A stretch of DNA of 64,000 nucleotides from Bedellia somnulentella (GCA_963576735.1 OY755189.1:310001-374000), one strand, 5' to 3'. Counted from the first letter of the stretch, positions 11,345 through 23,967 are shown. Program-made: numbers and translations. Notes: a model not told the origin generated them from the sequence alone.

Positions 11345-11695
11345 ATCTTTAGTGTGGTGTGAAAAATAATATTGTAAGAAAGATAGAAAAAGGAATGTTA
11401 AGATGGTTTGGGCACATATAGAGGATGGATGATAGAAAATTAGTAAAAGGGATCTATAGAGCTAGTGTGGATGGTAATGTTAGTAGAGGACGACCACGGA
11501 GAACACACTTGGACCAAACTGAGAGTGTGCTCAAAAAGCAGGCGTCCGAAGTATGAAGAATAAAAGAGCATGTATGAAAAGACTGATGGATGTAAACGAA
11601 GCTAGAGAGGTTTGTCAGGATCGTACGAAGTGGCGATCGATAGTCTCTGTCTACCCCAACGGGAACTAATGGCGTGAGTATATGTGTGTATGTTA
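11345..11695 (+). mobile_element. RTE-like LINE 3' fragment
   Basis: Reads through degraded versions of the KIEKGMLRWFGH, RGRPRRTHLDQ and EAREVCQDRTKW blocks. It ends CCCAACGGGAACTAATGGCG, then the TGAGTATATG microsatellite tail. A stop in the first block and frameshifts make it non-coding. Confidence 0.75.
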
Positions 11696-13700
11696 ATCTC
11701 TGTTTTTTGAATGTCAACTTGAATTAAGTTAAAATATACTTCTTCTTTGGATACTATCGATATTAAATCTTCAAAATCCAAAAGTATAATTTAATAGCTC
11801 TGTGTTGCCTTTAAAAATAAAATACGACTTCGTAAATGTTAACTACAGATTTAAATTTAAATATTATGAAGGGTTCATTTAGCTGATTAAGTATCATAAA
11901 GTTAGAATTAGTAGATAGATAAGTTCCCATGTTTTGAAGTAGAACAAGTCTATGCTGTATAATTTACTATTTAACTTAATAATAACTATGTAGAGTCGAT
12001 TTAGATTAGCACCCATCCTATCTCTTCTCGGAAGTGTTCTAGAATCCGAAGTTCTGACAATAACCTTTTAAATTAATAATTTTTTTTAAGTAAGGAAAGA
12101 TGTTAAATGGAAATTTAAATGCGCCAACATAAATAATCACGCGCCTTTTAAATCGAAACCTTCTCCGGAAAGCAATATATATTTTAGCACAAATCAAAAA
12201 CTTAAGTAAGTGTAAGTCAACGAGGTTAGTACATGAATATCATACATATGTATGTATGCACCCTTCTCATATCTCGACAACTATCACTTTAACGTAATTA
12301 AAGTAAAAACTCGAACTTCCAGCGCTGTAAGAATTCCGAGATAGCGTAAAAAGTTAATTGAAAAATAGTAAGATTTCCCTCCGTCGAAACCATTTACAGA
12401 ATCGACTCCTGACATCATATTTACAAACGTGTTTTACCTCTAAATGGGTATAGACACTTATTATAGTCGTATTACTAGTGCTGGAGCGAAATTAACTTTT
12501 TTATAACAATTTACGCAACTAGAATTTATATAGTGCTAAGTTTCGCTCGACGCGACTTGTTCAATGGAGTTTTCAAAAAGTTCTTACTTAATACTACACT
12601 GTTGGCTGCAGCTGTGAAAGATTCGTTTCCTTCCCTGCACTTTTATGTTTGCGTGGATAAAATATTAAGGTGAAAACGTGGGAGTCTAAATCTAGAAGTC
12701 TTTTTTATGGTTTCGATGGAAATGTCTTGAATACTTAAAATATAATTTTAGCGTTACTTGTTTGACAATACTATTCCTTCGATTAGATCCTCATTACAAA
12801 GTTTACCTATTGATGGAAACTTAATACAAAAACAAATTTCTTACTTCAAAATTTAATTCGTTGTACCGGTTGTACACCAGTAATTCAAACAGTTCAAAAC
12901 TGTGTTAACTTTGCATTGAGGACCAACTTGACATGATTAATCTGGTAATATAACTAATACTATCTATACGTTTTCTAGTGAATCCTCTTTAGAAACTTGC
13001 CAGAATCATTGAATACAGCCTCCTCCAGCAGAGGTATTCAATGCCTGCGGCAACTAGTTTTTAGGAGCAGCAATATTTATATTTATAAGAGCGATGATTT
13101 GTTTTGACGTGAGAACTATTCACTGTAATTTTATTATAGAAAGTTGGTGTTTTTGTTGCTTGATGAATGTTTTCATGGAATTTGATGACGATTTTAAGTG
13201 AGACTATTATTTTTTGCTTTGAACGAACAGCACGTAGGACATGACAGCAACGTATTTTTTATATTTTAGCCTTAAGGTAGTGCTCTGTTGAGTAGCTGTA
13301 CCCAATGTATTCTTTTCTTATAAATAACCAGTGACTTGGAATACTTAGAAGTAGTAAGTAATTCCCAAAGCAAGTACTAGTTTTTTATATAAATATTATA
13401 ATCTCTGTTGGCTCGATTTTTGCGCATTCTACCTTGAAAATCTCTTAGATGTATAATAATATAGTCTTGAACTCTTACATTCTCTAGTAGTTATTTCTAA
13501 AACCAAAATCTTCTGGGATTGTTTGCTGTTATAGTATGCCCTATAAAATGCATAGAGATACACTAATATCTATCTATATCAATATGGAAAATGTACCTAT
13601 ATTTGAATACCCTAATTTTTTCATTGAGTTATTGCAACACCTTACTTAATATGATTTTATTATCGCTGATCAAAAAGTTCCGAAACCAAAAAGTGCAGTA
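11696..13700. other. No recognised feature
   Basis: About 2 kb of AT-rich DNA. No exon, repeat family or convincing regulatory cluster was recognised. Confidence 0.3.
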
Positions 13701-13712
13701 GCCTTTAAAATC

Positions 13713-14570
13713 TCACATTATGTTAACCCTTCGTGTGGCAAATTCCCGCTCCGGGAGACAAAGAAAAAGACCTAAAATGGCGGATGTTACTTTTGACATT
13801 AGCGCACATGTGGCATCTGTCCCGCTCCGGGAAAGATAAATATTTCGCGCGTCTGGCGGCCGGCCTGCTCCGGGAAAGTAGCTAAGTGCTGTTTTAGACG
13901 TGTATTTTGACGAATAAAAAGCATTCTGCACTGCTCTAACGTATACTGAAGCTTATTTATAGAACAAAGATAGACTACAGTGCAACAGAAATGTCAACAA
14001 GGCATTTATTTCAGTTAATGTTCATTGTTCCGTGTGCGGTTGTGTGGGGCGCCTGACAAGGCCCACATTTAGTAATGCTCCTACTGCTAAAAAAATGTAT
14101 GGATTGAAGTGATTTTATGACTGTATGTTTTAAATTAGGGTATAGTATTGTAAATACAACACATATATAGACGAGAAAAAGTAAAATTTATGAATTATGG
14201 TAGATTATGTATCGAAAATCGGAAAAAAACCATGACCCTATCTTAACTTTACGACATTGTTTTATTTTCACACTTTATACATATTTATCGTATGCAATAT
14301 GATAGCGTACTTAATTAAGAATCTAAAATGCTACATTTTATTACGCTTATAATACAGAAAAGCAGTAAAATTTTAGTTTTTCTAAACATCGAAGACCAGT
14401 TTAAATTGTCCTTCCTAGGCCTGCCAGACGTGGTAAAATTTGCAAAATGGCGGCCGCCATACTTGGTCTTTTCTTTTCTCTCCCGGAGCCGGACAGGCGC
14501 CAGATGCGCGTAAATGACCATCATGGCGGCGCCAGGCGAAGGGATAACGACGACGCGAGGCTTCAGCAAA
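13713..14570. repeat. Inverted GC-rich repeat pair with CCGG palindromes and ATGGCGG motifs
   Basis: 13740-13880 contains TCCCGCTCCGGGA-type strings three times together with AAAATGGCGG. 14440-14540 carries a diverged inverted counterpart (AAAATGGCGGCCGCCAT, CTCCCGGAGCCGG, TCATGGCGGC). The two share a CTCCGGGAGA...AAAGAC...ATGGCGG order when one is reverse-complemented. The G+C contrast with the flanks is strong. It may be a diverged MITE pair or a regulatory cluster; the class is unknown. Confidence 0.45.
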
Positions 14571-15505
14571 TTATTTTAATAAAAACAAAACATCCCATAC
14601 CTTTCTCTTTCTCTCCGAACTTTATCTGAGAAACAAAAAGAGATAGACGATTATCCGTAATAGTGGTTTTTACCGCGCTTTAGCTCATTTGCATGGGTTG
14701 CGCGCGCACCATTTCGTGTATGGAATTTTGCACATTTTAAGGTAAAGCATAATTTAATCAATATATTCTCAAAATATATTGGCGGCGCTGGATTTGAAAC
14801 TTTGCTGATATCTTTACCAAAATATATATCAGTGAATTAGTATTTATCATACTATTGAGATTTGTGGTAGGTTTCTTTTAAATAGATTAAAACTTATATT
14901 TTCATTCCTACCAAACTTGGTATACCTCAAGACGATTCTTAGTAGCAAAATATTCTGTTGACAAAGTGTGGACATTACTTAAATTTTAGTAAAATACTTA
15001 AACTCATATTAAATTACTCAGAAAAATCGTTTAATTTAAATTTAAAAGCGTAAATCATATGCTTATAAACGATTGAATTACTTCATATTTATTCTTGAGA
15101 TACTTAGAATATTCAACCGATACAATTATATGATTAATAAATCTGCTGTATATTTATAGTATTTCCGAGTTTAGAAAGTTAAGAAAAATATTAGAAGAAT
15201 TCGGATTTTCGATAGCAGTTTTCGTAAAACTGAATCAGATATCATTCTTGGATACATAAACTTATAAAACCAGTTTTGCTAAAAGCGAATGTGGGTCAGA
15301 CAGATAATTGCGTCTGTTTTTGTCAAAATCAGGTAGTAACTTGCGGAGATAAAAATTTAAATTATTCGATCTCTGTATATCATATTCATTAGTCATTATT
15401 CAAATGAGACATAGAAGACCGCTTTGACGATTGCGTTTTTGAATTATTAAATATTGAACGTATATTTAGTGTTATAAGATAAGGATTGACATCGAGTAAA
15501 TTTTT
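14571..15505. other. No recognised feature
   Basis: AT-rich spacer with nothing supported. Confidence 0.3.
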
Positions 15506-15742
15506 CATACATACATGCGTATACTTGCGACTATAAATCCCATGAAGGGGTAGCCAGAGCTAGGGAATTAGAAATTCCTCAGCCATTTTTGGAAGCTGCG
15601 TGGGGAAAATATTGTGAAATATAGCTTGTTGGTGATGTGTCTTCAACCACTTCACCCGAAAATCCCCAATACCGTTAGTCGCCTCTTACTTACATCCACC
15701 GGAAGAAATGGGGAATGCTATTCTAAGCCGACACTACACAGC
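15506..15742 (-). repeat. TATG-SINE, near full length
   Basis: Begins CATACATACATGCGTATACT and ends GACACTACACAGC. It has small internal changes relative to the common sequence. Confidence 0.8.
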
Positions 15743-16224
15743 TTTTGTCATAAAATAGTTTATATAATAAGTATAATTTTATGTTGCCACTTCATGCTCA
15801 TTAAATCTAGTTTTTTTGAAATACTTATACACACTATGTAGTGATTAACTTGAACATCTATGTTGTTACATTTTTCATTGTGGTAGTCAGGCCTACACAC
15901 CTGGAATTACGTGTAATAACGTTGTACACAAAATTACCAGCCTCTTTCTATCCCTATTACATTCCACCATAGACCAACTCCTCTACAAATCAAATCCTGC
16001 CCCTTAATCTGTGCACAATAGTGATGTACCGGCCGAGTCGATAATATCGATGATGCGGGTACTACAATTAGTGTTGTGTACAGTGCAGTCGATAAACGTA
16101 TCACAGGTTCTTGATTAGAGGCTGTAAGGTTATTTATTGTTTCCTTATTTGAAACTGTTAGCTACATTGAGTTAAAATATTTAATGTTTTTGATAGGCCT
16201 CATTTGTTTTCGACACACAAAGAA
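15743..16224. other. No recognised feature
   Basis: Contains a patch at 16035-16100 with TCGATAATATCGAT and GTCGATAAAC strings. No gene was seen. Confidence 0.3.
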
Positions 16225-16303
16225 CATACACTTACATTCATACATAAATCCTTAGAGGGTGTAGGCAGAGCTAAGTAATTAGAAATTCCTCAGCCACTTT
16301 TGA
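16225..16303 (-). repeat. TATG-SINE, tail-proximal fragment
   Basis: Only the tail and ~60 bp next to it survive (CATAAATCCTTAGAGGG to CAGCCACTTTTG). Confidence 0.55.
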
Positions 16304-16734
16304 TCATTTTAAAGCATAGAGTCATTCTCGACTATTAGTGTCTATAGTAGTCGTTGATGCCTATTAACGTAGTCCTCAATAGTGGACTTTGTCCTAATCA
16401 TTATATGGCGAAGTCATCATATTAGCAACATTGTCGGACAACTTCCTGAATTTGAAGCACATTGCTTTTCCACTGAGATATGAAGGTGTGCATTACCTTC
16501 CGGGTAAGGTTCATTATATCTCTTAGAACATAGATAAAGGAGGGAATAAAGATATTGTTCATCGGAACGCAGCCGGGTAATAACAGTGGCTGAATGATCA
16601 GGAATCCAAGCTCGCAATAATGGCGGCGATTGGTTTGATTATTGCGTTTCGTAACCGAGATTGGTTCAATCATTTCACTTTGTTAATCTCTCTCTTTAGA
16701 TTATAAACCAATGATGATATAAGAAAGGAGAATA

Positions 16735-16865
16735 TATTAATGGAAATATTTTGATAAATGTGGATGAAACTTGAGAAAAATGCCAGTATTTCACAAAGTG
16801 GCAATCGATAGTCTCCGCTTACCCCAACAGAAATAGTGGCGTAATTAAATGTATGTATGTAATTT
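16735..16865 (+). mobile_element. RTE-like LINE 3' tip
   Basis: AGTGGCAATCGATAGTCTCC through TACCCCAACAG to the GTATGTATGT tail matches the 3' tip of the LINE at 26556-26960. The upstream part is diverged. Confidence 0.55.
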
Positions 16866-17200
16866 TTTGCCATTTTGAATTGGTTAAGACTAGCAATCTC
16901 ATCTTTGATAAATGTCATACACAGCGACAAACCAAATTTTTTGTGACAGAAAACCATTGGCATTGTTTCTTTATTTTACCATATTTTCTTTTCATAACAT
17001 TCAAAGTTGTGTTGGTTTTTGATGTTATTTACAGTATTGATTCTTTGATAAATAAATTATATATATCACGCATATATAAAACTTTATGGTTTTTTTTTTG
17101 TTTGTGAGGAAATAAACGCTATTAAATATATATTAATAATAATTATATTGTTATCTGATTGAGTCAAATATAACTAACACCCTCCATACGTGATTTGCAG

Positions 17201-17231
17201 TGAAAATGTAATAAACGAAAACAAAACAAAA
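17201..17231 (+). other. pk: 5' leader part of pk exon A
   Basis: A pyrimidine-poor but usable acceptor (TGATTTGCAG ending at 17200) precedes 31 nt of A-rich leader before the first ATG. This implies at least one further upstream non-coding exon, which I could not place. Confidence 0.55.
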
Positions 17232-18019
17232 ATGTCAGCCACCGCGACCACGCACGTCAAAACATCAAACTCCGCCAACATATTGATGTGCAAGCAATGG
17301 TGGAAAGTGTGTTGGCTGTACGGCGATCAAGAGAAATACTACAGACAGCTGTACAAACGAAGACAAACCAACCCTTTTTATAACATTCACGAAACCAAAC
17401 GCAATGGACCAAAAATAGTTGAAATAACAGATGATTTCGAACAAAATAATAACTCTCATGTACAAAATACACCTGATAATGCCTTAGATAACGATATAGA
17501 TGATTTATACGGTTTTGTTGATCATCATTCCAATTGGCAAAAAGATGAAAGACGACAACCGATACAAAATTACGATGACTACCTCAGCTCTGCCGATCTT
17601 GATGAAATCTTGGGAGGCAAACTTAATGCGGATAATATAAAAAGTATGTTAGAAAAGGGTCTACCGTTGAATGATAATATAGTAAAGTCAAACACAGAAA
17701 TATTAGATACAAGAGAAAATCTTCATAAAAACGGAAAACTTTTCGGTAAAACATCTAAGACAGTATGTCGAACGAAAAAAGGCGCGATAGTTACAGAAGA
17801 AACCGAAATAACTACCGATGGGAGAAGTGTCGCTAGTTTGCGGTTTCAGCGAGAATCGGTTTCCTCCGGTCCGAACCGGACCAAAGAGGTGTTGCAGCCG
17901 CTGAAAGAAGACCGAGTGCTGAAGAATTGTTCCAGAAAGAAGTGCATTGGTGACAAGCTGACCACCACCACCACCACACTGGTCACCGTTACACAAACCT
18001 CCGTGACGTCATGTAATGA
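17232..18019 (+). CDS. pk: prickle, N-terminal exon (Spiny-legs-type isoform)
   Basis: This exon encodes the first 262 residues and the first two bases of residue 263. ATG 17232 is chosen because it is the first ATG after the acceptor and has an A-rich insect start context (AACAAAAATG). Residues 19-44 form a Cys/Trp/Tyr-rich basic block (from MCKQWWKVCW through YYRQLYKRR) like the one I recall in the Sple-specific N-terminus of insect prickle. An acidic Asp/Asn-rich stretch follows, then SSADLDEILGG, and the end is Thr-rich. In flies the Sple-type N-terminus directs planar polarity through Dachsous/Dachs-linked cues; that is family knowledge and is not shown here. The donor is AATGA|GTAAGT at 18020. 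Phase 2 matches exon B exactly, joining as NE-PVCRNC. Assignment to pk rests on that phase match and the N-terminal block. Confidence 0.78.
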
Positions 18020-19730
18020 GTAAGTTTATTTGTTATAAATAAGAACTTCTTGCCCCACTTAGTCGTTTCATATGTTTTGCATTTACTAAGAGGTTATGTT
18101 TTGAGACATATTTTGTTCTGTGCCTAAGCAAAATAACCTCAAGAAAGTAATGTTTTGGATTCATAATTTAATACAGTGAATTTTTCTTTTAAAGTGTAAT
18201 TTACGTTATAACGACAAGCATTTCTTTTTCATTCATACTACGGTTTTAATATTATTTTATACACAAACCAAAAACACGTGTTTCTTAACACTACCCTTAT
18301 GACGTAGCTGGTACTAATGACAATATATATATATATATATATCCGTCCAAAGCGGAGGCGATACGGCTTCCTCCTATCACGTGATCAGATGACAGGATGT
18401 AGCAAAATGGCAAAAACTTAACATATCCGATATATATTTTATCAATTTACAAGATTTTAGGAAGATTAGAAATACCTTCCTTAAAGCAACCGCTAGGTAT
18501 TTAAATTTAAGGTAGGTAAAAGTTTTTATAGTTATAAAATCTTTTATACAATACCTTTCAATAAATTCCATTACGTCTTATACAAGTTTTCTGATAGGCC
18601 TCATAGATCAGTCAATCAGTGCCATTTTCCTGCAATCATGATCTGAGTAAATCGAAGAAGCACTTCCGCATCTATCGCCGATGTGGTGAATCGTGTGAGG
18701 TAAAAAGGAGAGAGTTTGTATATCGGAGATTGGCCGCATGCGTTGAAGTCATCGCCTTGCACGGTAGCGCGATAACATCACCTTGTCTTGTCTTGTCTGT
18801 GGTCGAGCGAGACGCCATTTTTTTCGTCGATTTACAAGACAACCGCTTAGTGCTTGACCATGTTTTTACGATCGATTATAAAACGAAAACACTGTAATTA
18901 AAGAACAATTACTTTGAGATGATAAGGCCTATTTTTACAATGGTACGCTGTTGCGTAACTAATGTTATGGAATAGGCTAGCATTACAGGGTTTATTTAGT
19001 TGTAGAGACGAGGACCTATAAAAGTCGTCTAGCTTGAGGCATTCGGGACTTTAATGCCAAGTGGTAAAAAGAAAACTTTTTTGTAAAATTGCAGGTTGCA
19101 ATAATTGTTATTTTTAACCGTCTTCGTCAAGGTAACATATCCTAATGATTAAATCTTGGAGATGGTTTAATTTATCTTTTTTATCACTTGAATATAGTTG
19201 AAAAAGGTCTTTTTGGCTATGGCTACTATTTTCAATAAAATTTTCGTTTTTTTTTTGTATTAACCGATGGTTTATTTGTATTGAAAAAATGTGACACGTG
19301 CTTTGATTGTTTAAGGGGACTATAAGATGAGTTTTTAATTTTCATTCTGTTTTTCACTTAAACTCGTATTTACTTCTACTTGTAGTGTTTGTAATCTCTA
19401 AATGGGGTTAAAAAAAATATTAAAAAAATTAAAATGCTTTATTTACGAAAACAAGAGTTTTAACAAGTTCTTATTTAAAATTATGTCCTGAGCTTGTTCT
19501 GCCATTAAGCGTGTAAATATTCATGTCCTAATAGTCCTATCTAGTCAATCCAAAAATTCATACTATATTATAATGTTATTTAAAATGTCAAAAAAAGAAA
19601 AAATAATAATTACAATACAATTAAAATAAAAACACACACAATAAGAAATTAAAATTAAGAAAATAATTACACATTAAAAATATATCATGTCAATAGGTCA
19701 TGTCAAATATAATTTTTAAATGTCACATAT
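18020..19730 (+). other. Start of pk intron 1, little structure
   Basis: A (TA)n microsatellite lies at about 18323-18342. At 18600-18890 there is a moderately G+C-richer patch with a 92-codon open frame (18619-18897) that resembles nothing I know and has no clear splice signals. The rest is AT-rich without recognised features. Confidence 0.3.
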
Positions 19731-20165
19731 GTCATCATCACTAAATATATTTAAAAATAAACTGAAATCCCATTTTTTTAAAACCTTAGGTTGGTAGATT
19801 TTATAAAGTTAGGTATATGTATTTATTTGTATTTATTATATTATATTATATAAGTATGTATATACATGTATATTTATTAAGATATTGTATAGTATATTTG
19901 ATATAATAATTATTATATATATAATGAATATACAGGTTGTAAATAAGTTATGTTTAGTTAAGTTCTATTTAAGTTGCATATATACTTGACCATAATGTTT
20001 TAAAGAGTTGTCTAATTTGTTCCTCACCATAAAGGTTGACTGGAAGAAATCGCGTTAAGGCGATAAGTCCGCCTTTGTGTACATGTACTGTTGTAACTAT
20101 TGTGTAATATACTGTTTGTGTGTTTTTGTGTATGCAATAAAGTGTTTAAATAAATAAATAAATAT
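19731..20165 (+). mobile_element. Jockey/CR1-type LINE 3' end
   Basis: The frame ends SLNIFKNKLKSHFF...LGW then TAG at 19795, a typical non-LTR ORF2 C-terminus. The 3' UTR carries GTTGACTGGAAGAAATCGCG and GGCGATAAGTCCGCC, then TGCAATAAAGTG and an (AAAT)n tail. It is heavily 5' truncated. A related 3' end occurs in inverse orientation at 42508-42800. Confidence 0.75.
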
Positions 20166-20394
20166 GTTGAAAAAATCATTTACATTATAAAAGCAATTTG
20201 CTGCAAGATAATTAAACAGTTTTGTTTTGAATTGAATTAGATTCATCTGTTTCAAATCGTCACTTATGGCATTATACAGTTTAACGCAACGAATACAGAT
20301 ACTCTAACGAGAAGAATGCTCACTCCATACAATACGTATTTTTGTTAGTACCTGCGACAAGTGGTCAGATGTCGCTGTAGTCTAATTTTGGAAT

Positions 20395-20445
20395 GGCGGG
20401 AAATTTGAAAAATCTACCATTACCGATGTGGCGGGAAATTTGAAA
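20395..20445. repeat. Two identical 16-mers containing an E2F-like core
   Basis: GGCGGGAAATTTGAAA occurs at 20395-20410 and again at 20430-20445, 35 bp apart. Its reverse complement contains TTTCCCGCC, which fits the E2F consensus. No adjacent gene start is visible, so a regulatory role is unproven; it may be the remnant of a repeat. Confidence 0.45.
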
Positions 20446-21420
20446 TTTTGCAATACTTTTCTAGGATCTTGATTGATACTTACTGAAACATTCATTTAAT
20501 TTTATTTCAAGGAATAAAAGCTAGGTATTGGTTTGCTTTTTTTGCTTGAAATAAAATGAATACATATTGAAGGAAATAAATAAAACGAAAAGTAAAATTT
20601 CAGGAGTTTTTTAATATTTTAATTTTCTTAGCTAGACGTTTCTTGGCGTATTCGCTAGATAATTCTCTGTTCTGCACTGTGCAAAATCTTTTTATCATTA
20701 TTATTGAAACCGAATTCTGTATATTTTTTATATTCTCAGACCTTTTTTGTAATTTTTTTCTAATAATTTTATGTAATTGTACTTTATTTTATCCTCATGG
20801 TCATTTTCTTTTAAATATTTTTTTATTAGTTTAGCAGATTCTTCAACACAGGCTACAAAGCTATGGTTAGCATACTGAAGACTATGCTTGCCACCTACAT
20901 ATTCTTTAAATTCTGTGAAAATATGTACTTCAGAATGCTTATTGGCAAGCATAGCCTTCGTACAGCTCATGCAATCTCTCATATTTTTTTTGAAAATAAA
21001 ACCTCAAACATATGCGCAAGCCTGTGTTTCTGCTGAGCTTTCTATATCTGCCTCTGGAATATCAAGTTTATGCCCTGAAGCACTAGGACCTGATTTGGTT
21101 GTCAGGTAATTAGATTTTGACACTGTTTTATTTTTGTTTCCGCTACGAATATTTCTAATATTGCTTAAAATAGCTGTTTTAAAGCCAGCAATGAATGGAG
21201 CGACTGTGGGATTATCATTTGACCCGCAATTGGCTCTTATACACCCAAATAAATTTTTAATGGGATCTTGATTGATTCGCCTTGTGGGTATGCTTTTAAC
21301 GTTATATTTTTTATTGAGATTATTCCACCGTCGCTCATATCCATGGATCAATTTAAGCCAGCCCAATTGTGACGGTGGCTTTCTGCGGCACCCAATAAAT
21401 TATAACTCATTTACTAAAAC

Positions 21421-21647
21421 ATACATACATACATATTCTCACGCCGTTAGTTCCCATTGGGGTAGGCAGAGACTATCGATCGCCACTTTGTACGATCCTG
21501 GCAAACCTCTCTGGCTTCGTTTGCATCCATCAATCTTTTCATACATGCTCTTTTATTCTTCATACTGCGGACACCTGCCTTTTTGAGCACATTTTCTATT
21601 TGATCCAAATGTGTCTAAAACTACAACTACAATTAACACAACTAAAA
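21421..21647 (-). mobile_element. RTE-like LINE 3' fragment inserted in the P-like gene
   Basis: It is flanked by an exact 11-bp TSD, TTTACTAAAAC (21410-21420 and 21648-21658). The minus strand carries the LINE C-terminal codons and the TGAGAATATGTATG tail. The 5' ~30 bp next to the right TSD are CTA/AAC-rich and are not LINE-like, so they may be added at the 5' junction. Confidence 0.8.
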
Positions 21648-22171
21648 TTTACTAAAACTACAGATTTTTTTAAAAAACTCCATATGTGGGCTCCGGGGTT
21701 AGTAAAATTAGTTTTATATGGTTTTCCTTCTTGCTGGTCTGGCGCATTAGCATTCAATAAATCAAATAAATTATTGAAATGCTCCAAAAATTTTGCGGTG
21801 CAGATTGCTGCTGCAGGTAACTCATCTGAAACAACGATGCTATATGTATATATGTATAGTTACATTTTTATTTTAAACGAGGTTATATTAAGTTATTTTT
21901 TTACTTAAGGTACATAGAACTTATTCTTCAAATGAAATATATAGTGACTACTCTATTGATGAGAAACTGCATTAAAATCTATTGCTTATTTTTAAAGATG
22001 TCATCATACACAGGCAAAAAGTAACCTTTCAGTTCGCGCTTGAAGGTGATCCTACAGCATACATCATGGATTAGTCGGGAAGATCCTCTAAATACAATTT
22101 ATATAAATTGTTTTATGATTTGTCATACAGTTATTAATAATCAGAATTATGAATCGCATTTATACATACAT

Positions 22172-22438
22172 GATTATAACTGTGTAGTGTTGGCATAGAA
22201 TAACACTATCCCATTTATTCTAGTGGGTTTGCGTAAGGGACGACTAACGGTGTTGGGGCTTTAAGGGATTTTTGGGCGACGCGGTTGGAGACCCATCACC
22301 AACACCCTTTATTTTACCATCCTTTCCCCACTCCACTTTACAAAAGTGACTGAGGATTTTTTTATTCCTCAATGGCTACCCCTTCTAGGGATTTATAGCC
22401 GTGAGAATATGTATTTATGTGTGTAAGTACATACATAT
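22172..22438 (+). repeat. TATG-SINE inserted in the P-like gene
   Basis: Starts near CTGTGTAGTGTTGGCATAGAA and ends in GTGAGAATATGTATTTATG. ACATACAT at both sides may be the TSD, but it resembles the tail and is not decisive. Confidence 0.75.
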
Positions 22439-22651
22439 TCTGCCTAAAAAGTTGATGGGTAGATAACTCACTGGTGGATGCTTTAGAATAAATGCCCATT
22501 GCCGCAGAGTGGCTTAATATTTGGGTTTGACAACTTAGGAGCAAACACGAAGTGAGGATTGCTATTATCTAGCTCATAGAACTTTTTTATGTGCTTCCAA
22601 GATGCAACACCTGAAATGAGAAAAACAAAATTTATTTTAACCATTTATGCA

Positions 22652-22809
22652 ACTTACTTATACTCACAATGTTGTTTCCATTGGGGTAGGCAGAGACTAT
22701 AGATCACCACTTTGTACAATCCTCGCATACCGCTTGCTTTGCTTACATCTATCAATCTTTTTATTCACGCTCCTTAATCTTGAGCACACTCGTGTCTCCA
22801 TCTTGTCCA
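22652..22809 (-). mobile_element. RTE-like LINE 3' fragment
   Basis: The minus-strand 3' end of the same LINE family. It lies between the putative THAP exon and the next transposase exon of the P-like remnant. Confidence 0.65.
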
Positions 22810-23129
22810 TTAACAGTTATCCACTTTTGCTCTATTGTAGTGTGTTCAACATGCAGAGTAATGAACTCACAGCTCACCCTATGATACCCATCTTTTAAAG
22901 TCTAGTTAGAATATAAGCACTTAACAATGACTATATTCATGTTATAGAAATTAAACATGTATTTAACCTCTTTTAAGTAATACAAAAAGCATGCGTAATT
23001 CTAAATTAAATAACTTTATATTCAACTGCAAAACCAAGCATTTATTTTCATCCCTCATGAATCCGAATTTCACTATAGATCTCTTTCACAAATGGTTACA
23101 TTAAAAATAACTTTAAGTTTTAAACTTAC

Positions 23130-23222
23130 TGGTAAACATTTTCATTATTTTTGCTCAGAGTTGGAAACCTATGAAGTCTAAGTCCAGGGTTTGTAGCTTC
23201 GCTGGAACCACACTTGGAGCAA
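23130..23222 (-). pseudogene. Putative THAP exon of the P-like element
   Basis: After a CTACTTCAG acceptor the minus strand encodes CSKCGSSEATNPGLRLHRFP and a short extension, then a CA|GTAAGT donor. The CxxC spacing and the PGLRLHRFP motif fit the start of a THAP zinc-binding domain, which P-element-like transposases carry at the N-terminus. The expected later CxxH part of the domain was not found before 22610. Confidence 0.55.
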
Positions 23223-23739
23223 CTGAAGTAGAAAAGAAAAGTTTGTATAAGCATAACTAGCAATTAATGATAATGTAATGATTAGCAGTATGTGTATTAA
23301 TAACCATATTTATGAGAACTATTTACTTATTTCAAGGAAAGTAAAACAGCTATCAATACAAATTAACATCATTTGAATAGTTAGCATGAAGCTACTTATA
23401 GAATCTCACGGTCAAAAACAAATTAGCAACAAAAGTGCATTACAAATATATATTTGCTTTTGAAGTATTAAACATGGTTCATATGGCAGTAAAATAATAT
23501 ACTTATTAAACTGATTAAGTAGGGAAAACTTTTTAATTTTATGACCTTAAGAAATATTAAAACATGTGAGAAAATAAATAATAATAACATAACCATAAAA
23601 AAATAACTACTGAAAACTTGCCTGAGCGCGCTAAAGTTAGTACATAATAGATCCAAATCTTGACAATAACTAGTAAAACTATAGCTTACTCTAATTATGA
23701 AACTGTTTGTATTATATCTGTTTGCATTTGACACTGTCT

Positions 23740-23800
23740 TCTAGATGAAGAGGTTTAGGTTCGATTCCCACAAGGGCGATTGTTCGCCTAACCCTTTGAT
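23740..23800 (+). repeat. Isolated B-box-like sequence
   Basis: GGTTCGATTCCC at about 23759 matches a Pol III B-box, but no convincing A-box or tRNA fold surrounds it. It is probably a SINE relic. Confidence 0.25.
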
Positions 23801-23967
23801 TAGTTTTGAATCAAGTAGTTAGGTGAAGTAACAACTCAACTATAGTATCTTTATTTTTATGGTAAATAAAACTTTATAATGGGTTGTTTCTGAACCTGAA
23901 CATTGTACTCTTAACTTAACTCTTACAGTTGCTAAATAATGAAATATGCATAAGTATTTTTACTCAC

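Larger units (their letters stand above)
20600..22615 (-). pseudogene. P-element-like transposase remnant
   Basis: Collinear minus-strand pieces match the P-element/THAP9 transposase order. First comes SWKHIKKFYELDN with FAPKLSNPNI (22500-22610, after an acceptor-like TTTCAG). Then come HFNNLFDLLNAN (about 21750-21785) and TRRINQDPIKNLFG with IRANCGSNDNPTV (about 21190-21285). The end has a FTEFKEYVGGKHSLQYANHSF block (20860-20925, given here in part) and a last piece ELSSEYAKKRLAKK stopping at 20600. It is broken by frame changes and by an RTE-like LINE insertion (21421-21647) and a TATG-SINE (about 22172-22438). DDE-like catalytic residues in the middle are not seen intact. Confidence 0.7.

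Noticed and set aside
17190..17231. Extending pk exon A upstream of ATG 17232
   Set aside because: The extension would begin at GTG and read through the TTTGCAG acceptor; the first ATG after the acceptor is the simpler start.
18619..18897. 92-codon frame starting MPFSCNHDLSK
   Set aside because: No recognised motif, no splice sites in phase with pk, and no clear start context.
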